The notes under the pieces: model-generated
The model's database searches: none
Seen by the model: only the letters and a program-made list of their open reading frames with translations
Told to the model about the DNA's origin: nothing
Source of the DNA: Notospermus geniculatus
Taxonomy: Eukaryota > Nemertea > Pilidiophora > Heteronemertea > Lineidae
Assembly (NCBI GenBank): GCA_002633025.1
Contig: NMRB01002768.1
Location: 18,829-82,828, forward strand
Direction of reading: 5' to 3'
Length of the DNA stretch: 64,000 nucleotides
Shown: positions 33,080-44,056 of the stretch, piece after piece
How the letters are laid out: every line of letters begins with the position of its first letter
Position numbering within the stretch: the first letter of the stretch is position 1
Position numbers and translations under genes: made by a program

Positions 33080-35230
33080 GGAATGAGAATCTGGACTGTT
33101 GCCTTTAACACGGAGAGGAGAAACTTAGACACACTAACCGAGTGTCGGCAAAAATCACAAATTTTGCTTTCTTACCAAAAGTCATGTTATTCGGTTGGCT
33201 TCCGGATGGAGCACCCTATATATGAAAGGATTAGAACTATTTCAAGTTATTGCGATTTGGTGAAGTCTTCTTTCTTTTGCCTCCGTGTACATGTGTACAT
33301 GTATATGTGCATGTTGTTCTGCTAAACCTGAAACATGCAAAAGAATCATTGACCCAATACCTGATAACATACTTGATCCTAAAAGACTCCTCAGTGAGGT
33401 AAAAAATATACGTACATGTATTGCAAAATAGATAATCAATTTTTGAATGTATTCAATTTGCATCCGGGTATCAATATCTATAGCGACACCTGTTGGGCCA
33501 GTGGCCTAAAAAGTGCTTCTCATTGACACCACTGCACTGCATTTTATGCCCGCCGTAGAACTAATACAAATCCTGAAGTCTTAAAGATAATGGGTCATAT
33601 GAATAAAGACTACCTGAATTTTGCAATACAAATGCACTTGGCAGTGCTGTACAAATCTGAAGTAAAAGCATTTACTAGTCTTTATTCATATGACCCAATG
33701 TATCACGGGTATTTTCGCGGGCCACGAAAATCATTCTTTTTACTTTTTAACATCTTTATACAACTTCCAGTTTTTTAGAGGGCCGCTAAAATTAAACTTC
33801 TCTCACCATACATTTCCTTTAAATGTTGTCCTGCTGATACTGAAACGTGCCAAAGAACCATGGACCCAATATTTGATAGCACTTATCATAAATCGCCTAC
33901 ATATGTCTTCCTTTAACCGATTATTCAAGAGATCGTTGGTGAAACGAATTTGAAGTAGAATACAAAAGCCGTTACTCCCACCCCATGACGCCAATAGGTA
34001 GGAGAGAAATATTTTAGACTTCCAATCTCAACGGATGAATCAAAATCGGCCATTAACGTCTGAGAACATCCAGAATTATTGAACCGGTGGGGCTTTTGTG
34101 GGGGTTTACCATGTATCCTTCTGGCGATAGTTAAGATAAAGTATGCTTTCGCTGCTTTAAGAGAGAAAAGCAACGTTCTCTCTTAAAAGCAGCGAAAGAT
34201 GTACTGTCTATGATATTATGCATTTAAGAATGAACTGGGGGCGAAACGCACAACAAGGTCCCCAGGCAGCAGTTAATGATTGAGTTGAGGCACTGCCCAC
34301 CAGACTGTGCAACACGGACGGGCCCCAACATTAACAACACATTGCATAATAAGTAAATATTATTTCACTGTAGCCGGGGCTATTTACCGACAATACACAG
34401 ATTACGTGGAAAATGGGAATGCCTTCGCCATACCACGATATATAAGTACACCTCGCGACCTGTGTATTTTGAACTTCTCATGAGTTACGACGATGATGTG
34501 TGAAACGGCCGAGCAGAATGGACTAACTCATGAACTTCGTTTTCGAAAAGATCAGACTGGTACAGCCAGCCCCAAGCGGAGGGATCGGGTAATCAATCTA
34601 AGCGATTATGACGCCATCAGTCACGTCACATATTCAGCGAGCGGAATGGGCTAAATTCGTTTTCGTGCAGTTTCGTCCCTGAGAATAATTTATAGGCCAG
34701 ATGATGACGTCACATGTTCATCGCCAGTTACCAAAAACCGCTTCAAACTCATAACTGGATCCCGTTTTGGACTAGTTTTCGCATCAGTTCGCCTAACAAT
34801 TACGATACACACCGATCCTGTACGATTTAAACGCCTGTCTTACTCTTGTAAATTCAGTATCAGGTGACAAAGTTTCAGGCGAATTTTCCTGTCCAAGGCC
34901 AGAATGATTGCAGTGAAACGCATACGTAATTAGCAAGCTTTGCTGATTTGCCGCTACGCGGCGGTTGTTTCCTTGCGTCGAGTTTAATCATCAGTACCAA
35001 CTGGTGGTCGGTGATAACGCAGTGAGATGCCATATTTTAAACCCCAATCTTGTAGGAGAATGCTTATGAAATTAGCTAACCCGAAGAACGTGTTATCACT
35101 GCGCTATTTTTGCCCATTACCAACCCCAATGGTGATAACTAAACCCATGTTACACCCCGCGATGCTCTGCTTGTGGTGTTCTGTTGCGTCCGTTTCACTC
35201 CCTGTTTTCAGCAAGCAAAGGGTGTGTTGT
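33080..35230. other. Repeat-derived sequence, no gene
   Basis: TGGGTCATATGAATAAAGAC (33591) is mirrored at 33678-33697. The phrase AAAGAA-CAT-GACCCAATA-TGATA recurs at about 33340 and 33850. A near-perfect hairpin with 23-base arms lies at 34145-34199. No coding signal could be supported. Confidence 0.5.
34145..34199. repeat. Hairpin, 23-base arms
   Basis: CTTTCGCTGCTTTAAGAGAG is followed after a short loop by CTCTCTTAAAAGCAGCGAAAG, one extra A in the right arm. Confidence 0.8.
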
Positions 35231-35232
35231 AA

Positions 35233-35540
35233 TCGACTCCAGGTAAAAAAGGCACTGGTATTAAAAAAAGGCACCGGTAAAAAAAGGCACATGAAATTCA
35301 CGGGGTAGGTAAAAAAGGCACAGTTGTCAGAAAACTGCACGGTTTGGTGGAAACTTGGACAAAAATTAGTTGGCTTTAAAGAGCAAAAGGAGACCAAAGA
35401 GCCAGTAGTGCCTTTTTTACCTACCCCGTGATTTTTATGTGCCTTTTTTACCGGTGCCTTTTTGCCAGTGCCTATTTTACATGTACCAGTGCCTTATTTA
35501 CCGTGACTTTTTTACCAGTGCCTTTTTACCGTACACCGTT
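35233..35540. repeat. Foldback built of a repeated GGTAAAAAAGGCAC motif
   Basis: Four direct copies of a GGTAAAAAAGGCAC-like 14-mer on the left face five or more inverted copies (GTGCCTTTTTTACC-like) on the right. A TTCACGGGGTAGGT/ACCTACCCCGTGA pair lies between them. Individual motif copies vary in A/T run length. Confidence 0.85.
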
Positions 35541-35699
35541 GTAATCATTGTACGTACCTGAGGATCTGTGGTTTTGCTAATGCATTCTCATCACCGTTTG
35601 AGGCGCCTCTGTGCATTAGGTTTTCGATCTCGTGGCGGTCGACGTAACCTTTGACCTTTAGGCAACCTCGTTTATAGGTCTACAGACGCAATCAATGTA

Positions 35700-35960
35700 C
35701 ACCACAGCGCTAATTCACGGTGGCGAGGTTGATAATGATCTTGTGTCAATCCATGCTCGACAAGACGGCTGAACTATCTATTTGAATGATCTAAGTTACC
35801 AATTAGGCATTGAGACTGTTGCTACACATAAAAGAATGAGTTGAAGCATGGTACCTTCCTTGATGAAGAGTTAGTCACGCTATAACAGCGCGACGTTGAA
35901 CTTCTCAAGTGATAAAAAGGATGGCGGCGATTTTTTTCAGCTAAGGTTTCGACATAGTAT
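35700..35960 (+). repeat. Dispersed repeat F, copy 2
   Basis: Similar over about 240 bases to 20560-20860 and 58990-59215. Shared words are GAGACTGTTGCTACACATAA, ATGAGTTGAAGCATGGTAC, TTGATGAAGAGTTAGT and ACTTCTCAAGTGATAAAAAG. Ends and class are unknown. Confidence 0.65.
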
Positions 35961-36119
35961 CAGTCCGGCCGAGATGTTACCACTGGCTATATGTGGGTTC
36001 GACAGGACACCATTCTTATTGAGAGGGGAAGGGAGACTGAGTCACCTCATGCATACTGTGGCACTTAAAATACACGTACAGCGATTTCGCCGCGCTTCGC
36101 GCATCCCGCTTAACGCCTA

Positions 36120-36257
36120 GCGCACATGTCCGACAAAACCCAATCCGTTGGGGGTGTTTTTAAAGTCGACTGACCTGGCTGAATGACGAGTCGACAGCGT
36201 TGGGCCAGTCGACTTTAAAAACACCCCTAACGGATTGGGTTTTGTCGAACATGTGCA
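36120..36257. repeat. Palindrome G1
   Basis: Arms of about 55 bases: GCACATGTCCGACAAAACCC and GGGTGTTTTTAAAGTCGACT, mirrored on the right. The loop reads TGAATGACGAGTCGACAGCG. Confidence 0.9.
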
Positions 36258-36272
36258 CTAGGCTTTACCCAA

Positions 36273-36412
36273 GCGCACATTTGCGGCAAAACTCAATGCG
36301 GTAGGGGTGTTTTTAAAGTCGGCTGACCCGACGCTGTCGACTCGTCATTCAGTCGGGTCAGTCGATTTTAAAAAACACGCCTACCGCATTGAGTTTTGCC
36401 GCAAATGTGCGC
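36273..36412. repeat. Palindrome G2, paralogue of G1 with inverted loop
   Basis: Arms of about 60 bases: GCGCACATTTGCGGCAAAAC and GTAGGGGTGTTTTTAAAGTC, mirrored on the right. The loop GCTGTCGACTCGTCATTCAG is the reverse complement of the G1 loop. Bases that differ from G1 are matched within both G2 arms. Confidence 0.9.
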
Positions 36413-37475
36413 CTGGCTTTAAGGTAGATTCATACCTTGCGTTTTGCGCTTTGCGCTTGTCCGTTTCCTATATATGAGTGCGTGGTAGAAAAAGTAATTT
36501 TATTATTTTGCCACACATAAACATAGGGAACGGAGCGTAAATGCAAAACGGAATATGTATGAATTGACCTTTAGCCAACTGCCTAAGGCAGTATGCATAC
36601 ACGTCGATGGTGCCGAAAGATGTCGTCCAATCACGATGTGTTCGTCGACTGTGTTTTCATTTGCTACACACACTGCATAGCTAAAGCCAACCTGAAATTC
36701 TCATTTTCACGATAAAAGCGGCACAAATAGCTATGAATCTTCTACAAATTGGTACATAACTCGTCTTGACGCAGCCGTCATTGCGGACATAATACATGAC
36801 ATAATTGAATGTAAACATCGCACCGAAATCAAATGGAATTTGTGAAAGGAATCTTGCTGCTGGGTCATCGAAGATAGCAGATGTACAGCGGGCAAAGTGA
36901 GAAGCAATTTATTGAAAAATTGTTATAAAATTGGTCAGGATCTGCGGAGTTGTTGATGTAAAAGTCATGGAGCATAAACAGTATTGAACGTCAAATATCG
37001 TGATAACAACTTCTCATTTGATTATTTATATGTAGTAACTCACCAAGTTCAGGCTTTTGGCATCAATATCCGCTGAAAGCAGGCTTAACTTTGAAAAATC
37101 GACGTCTTCGGAACCCGCCGTTCGGGCGATTAATGACCGTTCATGAAAGGATTTACGAAATAAAATCACGTAAAATTTTAGTTTATAAGACAGAATGCGT
37201 TCCCTATACATCGAGTACCCGGATCGTTTAAAATGTAATGGAAAGGTAAATACGGCAAGCCTACAGCTTTATCGACGTCTATTTTTATCGGCAGACGGAC
37301 GTCAGCTCATATGAGAGCATTAAAAATTTCTATATCGTTAACAGGAATATTGCGGGTTACTTAAATAGTCCCCATCGGTCTCCCTGTCAAGGGTTCACAA
37401 GTAATTGTTCGTTTGTGTAAGTCCCAGGGCCCCAGACTTGGAGATTTTCCAGGTTCATGGACAAAACTGATAATA

Positions 37476-37845
37476 GTGAGGTTTCGCAAATCTGACGAAA
37501 CACGAAGTACGAAATACGAAATTGGACTTCATTTCCATGACGTAATGTATTTCAGGAGATGGTTGGTACCACAAACATCGCCTGCTGCAAGAGCGTCTTT
37601 TAGCCTATGACGTTAGACCGTTTAAGTGGAAATTTAAAAATTCAGGATGCATTATAACTCTCTCGATCTCACATAATATGCCTAAAGACGCATTGGCACC
37701 AGGGACATTTGCGGTACCACCATCTCCATCGCAAATCTAACGAAACACGAAATACATTGGGCAGAAATACATTGGGCACTGGAGGTGAAGTTGACTTTCG
37801 TATTTCGTACTAAGTTTGTGTTTCGTCAGGTTTGCGAAACCTCGC
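37476..37845. repeat. Foldback family D, copy 4
   Basis: GTGAGGTTTCGCAAATCTG to GGTTTGCGAAACCTCGC between TA dinucleotides. It lies within duplication unit 1 and serves as the empty-site reference for the insertion at 38524. Confidence 0.9.
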
Positions 37846-38382
37846 TATTATTTTCAGTAACGCAAGTAGCTTACCAAGGATTTGGACNAGATCCCTACCC
37901 CCCCCCCCACCCTGGTTCCGTTAACTCTGGATTTAATATGTAGTAACTTTCCAAGTTCAGGCTTTTGGCATCAATATCCGCTGAAAGCAGGCTTAACTTT
38001 GAAAAATCGCCGTCTTCGAAACCCGACGTTCGGGCGATTAATGACCGTTCATGAAAGGATTTACGAAATAAAATCAGGTAAAATTTTAGTTTATAAGACA
38101 GAATGCGTTCCCTATACATCGAGTACCCGGATCGTTTAAAATGTAATGGAAAGGTAAATACGGCAAGCTTACAGCTTTATCGACGTCTATTTTCATCGGC
38201 AGACGGACGTCAGCTCATATGAGAGCATTAAAAATTTCTATATCGTTAACAGGAATATTGCGGGTTACTTAATAGTCCCCATCGGTCTCCCTGTCAAGGG
38301 TTCACAAGTAATTGTTCGTTTGTGTAAGTCCCAGGGCCCCAGACTTGGAGTTTTTCCAGGTTCATGGACAAAACTGATAATA

Positions 38383-39287
38383 GTGAGGTTTCGCAGATCT
38401 GACGAAACACGAAGTACGAAATACGAAATTGGACTTCATTTCCATGACGTAATGTATTTCAGGAGATGGTTGGTACCACAAACATCGCCTGCGTCTTTTA
38501 GCCTATGACGTTAGACCGTTTAAAGGTTACCTGAGAAGCTTCCCAGCACTGAATCTCTCTCGAAAGATGTTCGAGTAAAAATCACTTCAGTGAAAGTTGC
38601 ATGAAGATTGGACCATTAATTAAAGCGTTATACCAAATTTAAGATGGTGTTTCTACATGACAACCAAACAACTTGGTATCCATGGCTGTCCAGGCGGCGG
38701 GTTCGTGAGGTAAATTGTGGTGTCCAGAAATTCTAAAATTGCTCTCAGAATCCATATTGACGGAAATAACTGCAGTACGACTGACTGAACAAGAAAAATA
38801 CATCAAAACTACGCCTAACTGCCCAAGTTAAATGAGTTATTTTAATGTTTTTTGCATGTTTACAAAATCCAATGACATCAAATGTGCTGTTCTCCGCTGC
38901 CTGACATGGTTGTCAGGGGTGTGTAGTAGTCTTATTTAAATTGCCATAACTTTGTAATGGGTGATCCGATTTTCATGCGGTTTGCAGTTTCATGTTGGCT
39001 GACTAATGCTCTATAGTATTACGCAGAAAACCAGAAGTCGATAAAAGCTTCTCAGGTAACTTTTAAGTGGAAATTTAAATAATTCAGGATGCATTATAAC
39101 TCTCTCGATCTCACATAATATGCCTAAAGACGCATTGGCACCAGGGACATTTGCGGTACCACCATCTCCATCGCAAATCTGACGAAACACGAAATACATT
39201 GGGCAGAAATACATTGGGCACTGGAGGTGAAGTTAACTTTCGTATTTCGTACTAAGTTTGTGTTTCGTCAGGTTTGCGAAACCACGC
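38383..39287. repeat. Foldback family D, copy 5, split by an insertion
   Basis: The same element as 37476-37845 in duplication unit 2, interrupted at 38520-39066 by a TTAA-target element and its duplicated target. Confidence 0.9.
38524..39062. mobile_element. Kolobok-like non-autonomous element with empty-site proof
   Basis: Termini AGGTTACCTGAGAAGCTT and AAGCTTCTCAGGTAACTT are inverted repeats with one mismatch in 18. TTAA flanks both sides (38520-38523, 39063-39066). Copy 4 of the host foldback has the unbroken site CCGTTTAAGTGG, containing one TTAA. The 539-base interior has no ORF of note. Confidence 0.93.
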
Positions 39288-40051
39288 TATTATTTTCAGT
39301 AACGCAAGTAGCTTACCAAGGATTTGGACGGGATCTGGTGCGGTACTTCAAATCACATGCCGGAGAAGACTCAGTCTTCTGTTTTGTCAAACACAACGCT
39401 AGTCATCTATGACTGAAAAATGGTAATACCTGCAACAGAAGGGAAGTGGAGATTTAGTGTTTGGCAAGGGAATAACTTCGTTAAGACTAATGGTCTATCG
39501 CAGTGGATTGGATCTGTGGTACTTCTCATCTGGCTCTTGTCAGCTTTAGTTCAGGTTTTCGTTGGTCAACCATAGTGTGGTATTGTGCTTGGCTCCAGAC
39601 TTCTGTCGGGCTGTGTTGGGTCCAGTAAAATATCCCTTGGTTATCAGGTCACTTTCATCTCAACACAAGGGCAAGGTAGAGTACAGCAAGTAATTGACTC
39701 AGGTAATCAAATTCAGAACCTTATTATCTGGCTTTCTTTGTGTTCGTCCCAGATAGCCGAACTACAAAAGGGTATAATGCCTCTTTCCTGTTACCAACGT
39801 TTCACTGGACACTGACTATTCCCTGTAGTTGCGGCAGATCAAAACGAAGAATATTGAAGGATTAATCAATTACATGATAATCTTTTGCTGCATTTATCAC
39901 ATAGTCATTAGAAAGATAACTTCGAGATAAAGTTGCCTCACAGCAGCAAACTCCAGCCGCAAGGGCGGTAATTCTTCTAGCTTCATTTTTTATGGACTGA
40001 ACCCTTTTCAAATAGAAAAGGTCCAGCTACAGTAGTGTGCAAAATAATGTA

Positions 40052-40940
40052 GGGGAGACCGGGGCTGGTTGTAACACTTTTTCTTTTGAGGTCGATTACT
40101 TCCTAATTACAGGAGATATTTATAACCTGCTTGGTCTTTTGAATATTTGATATCAATGGTCACTTGTGCACTAAACAAAGTTTAGCCATCTCCATCCATG
40201 TCTCTGAAAAATGGGTCTAAAGTCGAGTGGTACCACCTGCCCCGTCCAAAAATTTCGGGGTTGGTTGTAACACATCTCATAAAGTGAGCATGGCAAATTT
40301 CCCTTTACTTCTTCATGTGTTTTTCAAAACGACACGGGTATTTGTCTCCTAAATAAACTACTAAACACAGCAAATCCGTTCTTCTTACAAAAAATAATCG
40401 ATTGAACAGTCTATAGGATGAGGGGTGAGGATTGATGAAAACCTTAATTTTGCCTATCTCCAAGTGGTGAGGTAAGCAATTTGGTTTTTTGCCATTTTAT
40501 CAAAACCTGAAAAAGTGAGATAGGCAAATATCTTAGCAGGGTGACGATGTTACCATGTTTGTTACAACCAACCCCACCTATAGTTCAGGTCAAATGTGGG
40601 CTGCAATACCAAAGCATGTGGAAGTGGGCCTTATCACTCTGGACCAGTTGTACAGGCTTTACATCATTATTCAAATAGTATCCAAACAAACTTCTAAAAC
40701 TGCACAGGCAGTGAAGCAGAAGAGATTTTCTGATCAGGTCATTTTTTACTTTCATGTACTAAAAACGGTTTTTGTCGATTTTTTGGAAAGTCAATTCGGA
40801 CATTCAGATGCCCTTTGGTACAAAGGTGGCCGGTATCAATGTCAATATATGTGAGGAAACTCAGCCCTTCCCAGTGGATATTCAAGGAAATATTAGCTCT
40901 GTTACAACCTACCCCTGTTACAACCAGCCCCGGTCTCCCC
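40052..40940. mobile_element. 889-base TIR element nested in the Tc1-like element
   Basis: GGGGAGACCGGGGCTGGTTG with TAACAC at the left and CAACCAGCCCCGGTCTCCCC at the right, each next to TA. The GTTGGTTGTAACAC phrase also recurs internally in both orientations (40261, 40560). Its frames do not resemble a known protein. Confidence 0.85.
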
Positions 40941-41322
40941 TATTAGAACACTTGGCAAATCCTAAGAAACTGATGTTTTTTACTTGGTCCCAGAGCCTGG
41001 ATTTCACTTCCCTGCCATTGCAAAAGGTAAAGGCAAAGGTACTGACATTCTTTCACCTACGAATTTATCAGTCCAGTCCTTTTTTTACATTTTACCCTAA
41101 TATTTAGTATGACCCCCCTTGGCAGCAGTCACAGCAGCGCATCTTTCTGGCATTGTTTCTACGTACTTTCTAAGAGTTTCAACCCCAGTGTCATTCCACG
41201 CTCTCAGATCTCATTCCAGGGAGTTCCTTAGAGTTATTCAACATTTCCAAAATGCAGTATGTTCCCCAGAAATTGACAAAGGTATCATGCAGGTGTCTCT
41301 GGAAACGATGGTTTCATGGCTA

Positions 41323-41589
41323 CACTCTTAGCCGAAAAGGTTCTTTGGTGCCACACCAGGAGAACCCTCTGATTTAAGAACCTTCGGGTTGTTTAAGAAC
41401 CTTTAGAGGTTCCAGATAGAACCTTTCCCTCAGAAAAGGGTTCTAACTGGAACCTTTATGGGTTCTTTGGCGACAGAAAGGTTCTATATGGAACCCTTTC
41501 GGGTTCTTTACAGAAGGTTCTATATAGAACCTTGGGGTTCCTCTGGTGTGGCACAAAGAACCCCTAAATAACCTTTTTGGCTAAGAGTG
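41323..41589. mobile_element. Foldback MITE (CACTCTTAGCC ends) nested in the Tc1-like element
   Basis: CACTCTTAGCCGAAAAGGTT and GGTGCCACACCAG are mirrored at the right end (CTAAGAGTG), and TA flanks both ends. The inside is filled with direct and inverted GGTTCT/AGAACC units. The same style of ACACTCTTA...AGGTTCT MITE is known from other animals. Confidence 0.88.
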
Positions 41590-41771
41590 TATGGGGTCAT
41601 TTCATTGAAATAATACTTCGTTTTCCAGTTCATGGCAAGTCTTGTAATATTTTTGCACACCACTGTATAACAAAAATATCGGGTTATTAAAAAAAACTTG
41701 CCTCTTTTCAAATTTCAATATCTCCTGAATACCTCCCTATTCATTTTTATCTCACTTCACTTGCTTTTTAA

Positions 41772-42122
41772 AGGGAGACTACATTCATTGTGTAAAACTT
41801 TGAATTCTTGAAATAAAATTATTGTCACTACATTCAAATTCATTGATATCTGCAACGTGTCATACTTTTTTAAAATCAACACTCATCATTTTAAGCATTT
41901 TTATTGCATCCCAAGGGACCATTGCACAGCACAATGTGATGTCATATGTGTTCAATGCATGTTTATGAAGGTACAACGAATAGGCCTAGGCAGTCACAGT
42001 ATTTTAGTATAGCTCATTCACTACAATTAGGACACTATGGACACTAGTGACATCACAACTCATGGCAATAGTCTCCATGGATTGATAAAAATTCAAAAGT
42101 TTACAGTGAGTAGAGTCTGCCT
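41772..42122. mobile_element. Kolobok-like MITE, family E copy 2
   Basis: AGGGAGACTACATTCATTG to TAGAGTCTGCCT between TTAA tetranucleotides. It matches 31723-32066 along its length (for example CATTCAAATTCATTGATATC). It lies 100 bases beyond the Tc1-like element. Confidence 0.85.
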
Positions 42123-42994
42123 TTAAAGCTTCTGGTCTTAAAATCATTAGAGTTTGATTCTGTGGAACCAATGTATACGCCTAATTCCTTTGTTTTGTAA
42201 CTAAAATCCTTCAAGATGTCCAGACGTGGTCGCTTCCCTAACGTTTTATATGTCTTTGCACCTTGTATTGCATTTCAGTGTAGTTACATAAGAAAGGGCT
42301 GAAAAACAAATGAATTTGACATTCAACCTTCTCCGCTTCCATCGGTCTACAAGATACTATTCCCTTTTGAACTGTGACAAGGAGAAATACGAAGCCATTG
42401 TTGACTCTCTTTGAGGCCTTTGTTCATTACGGTGTCCCGGAAATTCGATGATGGAGTCGAATTACTAGCCGATACAAAGGGTGGTTATAAAGTATCGAGC
42501 CAGAATTCTTGTTGGTCTCGAGCATCCCTTAAAATTATAGGAAAACATAACTCTTTAAAATAAGGACGAACAAACGGGTAACACTTATTTCTGGAGTGGC
42601 TAACATTAAAATTTCTTTTGCCTTCTTTGAGGCCGTCAGTAAAAAGCTTATTCACGGAGGAGAACCTTTTTTGGGTTGAAATAGATTAGAATGTTGAGAC
42701 GTGAGTAGAGATGAAGTAAAAAATAAGTAACAGTCTCTTTGAAACTTTTTTATAACATTGTCAAGTGAAGAAAAAGTAAGATGTAACAATAGAGGTCAAC
42801 TGAACGAAGAATAAGTTTCAGATTCTTGAGAATCGATATATATATATATTCTAAAGGAAAACTTCTTTCCCACTTTTTAGCCTATTCAAAGACATCATGA
42901 CAAAAAAGGGAAGCTTTGGATGGCGGTACTCCATGCTGCGAACTTTTTTCCTGGCATATAATCCATGCGACCAAATGTTTTTTTCCTAACCTAT

Positions 42995-43105
42995 ATAACA
43001 AAACCTAATACTAATCCTAATCTTAGTCCTAATCCTAATCCTACTCCCAACACCAACCCTGACCCTAACCCTAACTAAGACACTTAACCCAACCATTAAC
43101 CCACC
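42995..43105 (+). repeat. Degenerate CCTAAT/CCCTAA array
   Basis: Runs of AATCCTAATCCTA-type hexamers grade into CCCTGACCCTAACCCTAA and then ACTTAACCCAACC. This resembles an interstitial telomere-like tract, short and degenerate. Confidence 0.65.
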
Positions 43106-43314
43106 ATTCACCTCGTTAAGTTCGTTTCGTAATGGATATCATGGATATAGCATACCGGTTAGGAATCTGTATCGGTTAGGAAAAAAATCCGCCTGCGGGC
43201 TATATGCACGTTTAAGTCGCCAATTTTTCAAGACAGAACAAGACCCTATTAGGCTTATCACCTCCCGCCAGGGGGAGGTTTTTAGATGCTGCAGGTCATG
43301 TAGTCCTACATGTA

Positions 43315-43619
43315 TACACAGAAAAAAAAATCAACTCGAGTGGAGACTCTGAGTCTCAAGTTAGGGACAAAATGGTTCGAAACACTTTTTGACTCAAAAT
43401 GAAACAGAAAATATTTCGGCGCGAGACAATGACATCTCGGCCTAAAATATTTTCTCTCAGATCGGGTGTCAGTACCTCAACCCGAAATATTTTCTCTCGG
43501 AACGAGGTGTCTGGGGCCGAAATATTTTCTGTTTCATTTTGAGTCAAAAAGTATTTCGAATCATTTTGTCCCTAAAGTGAGACTTTGAGTCTCCACTCGA
43601 GTAGATTTTTTTCTGTGTA
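43315..43619. mobile_element. Foldback MITE with TACACAG ends
   Basis: TACACAGAAAAAAAAATC to ATTTTTTTCTGTGTA between TA dinucleotides, with arms of about 100 bases (ACTCGAGTGGAGACTC, AAAATGAAACAGAAAATATT). The centre has three GAAATATTTTCTCTCGG-type copies. Confidence 0.88.
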
Positions 43620-43879
43620 TATTTACGTTTGCTGGTATTAACAGAGCATATTCCGTCAATCGAAGGCAATTTTCAGCCTCCGTTCTAAAACTGCACATGA
43701 GTAGCGGTTGCAGTGTTTACCATCTTTTCAACCTAAAATTTTCAAAAATGGCTTCAATGCAACGTCTATCGTTGTGGAGAGCACCATAAAGGAATCAAAC
43801 ATAAAGGTTCAACTTACAAATTTAGCATTAGCCTATATAAATGTGGACAGTATCCCTTTAAACCTCAACAGATTTAAGG

Positions 43880-44056
43880 CAACTTTTTTAAAAAACGGAA
43901 AAAATTATTTTTCCCTTTTTAATGTATAGTTTATTAGTAATTCAACAACATTTTTCTCTTTGAAAAAATTTTTCAAAGAGAAAAATGTTGTTGAATTGAT
44001 AATAAACTATACTTAAAAAGAGAAAAATAATTTTTTCCGTTTTTAAAAAAAATCGC
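43880..44056. repeat. Near-perfect palindrome without spacer
   Basis: Arms of about 85 bases meet at about 43970: CTCTTTGAAAAAATTTTTCAAAGAG is the centre (given in parts: CTCTTTGAAAAAA / TTTTTCAAAGAG). AACAACATTTTTCTC, ATAGTTTATTA and AAAACGGAAAAAATTATTTT are mirrored outward. A shorter inverted pair (AAGGAATCAAACATAAAGG) lies outside, at 43790 and 44505. Confidence 0.88.

Larger units (their letters stand above)
37029..39329 (+). repeat. Tandem segmental duplication (two units of about 860 bases)
   Basis: Unit 1 (37029-37887) and unit 2 (37937-39329) share the run from TAGTAACTCACCAAGTTCAGG-like sequence through a family D foldback to CAGTAACGCAAGTAGCTTAC. They are nearly identical. Unit 2 is longer because a 539-base TTAA element sits in its foldback, and it lacks nine bases (about CTGCAAGAG). 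A single N and a C-run lie at the joint (37888-37910), so an assembly artefact must be excluded. Confidence 0.85.
40030..41665. mobile_element. Tc1-like element remnant containing two nested MITEs
   Basis: CAGTAGTGTGCAAAATAAT at the left and ATATTTTTGCACACCACTG at the right are the typical Tc1-type inverted ends, each against TA. The remaining interior between insertions, about 480 bases, has no transposase reading frame, so it was non-autonomous or deleted. Confidence 0.75.

Noticed and set aside
40555-40854. 99-codon frame inside the 889-base nested element
   Set aside because: No transposase motif, and it begins inside the element's repeated GTTACAACCAACCCC sequence.
42995-43105. Telomere end
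   Set aside because: Only a short degenerate CCTAAT/CCCTAA tract in the middle of unique sequence; at most an interstitial telomere-like patch.
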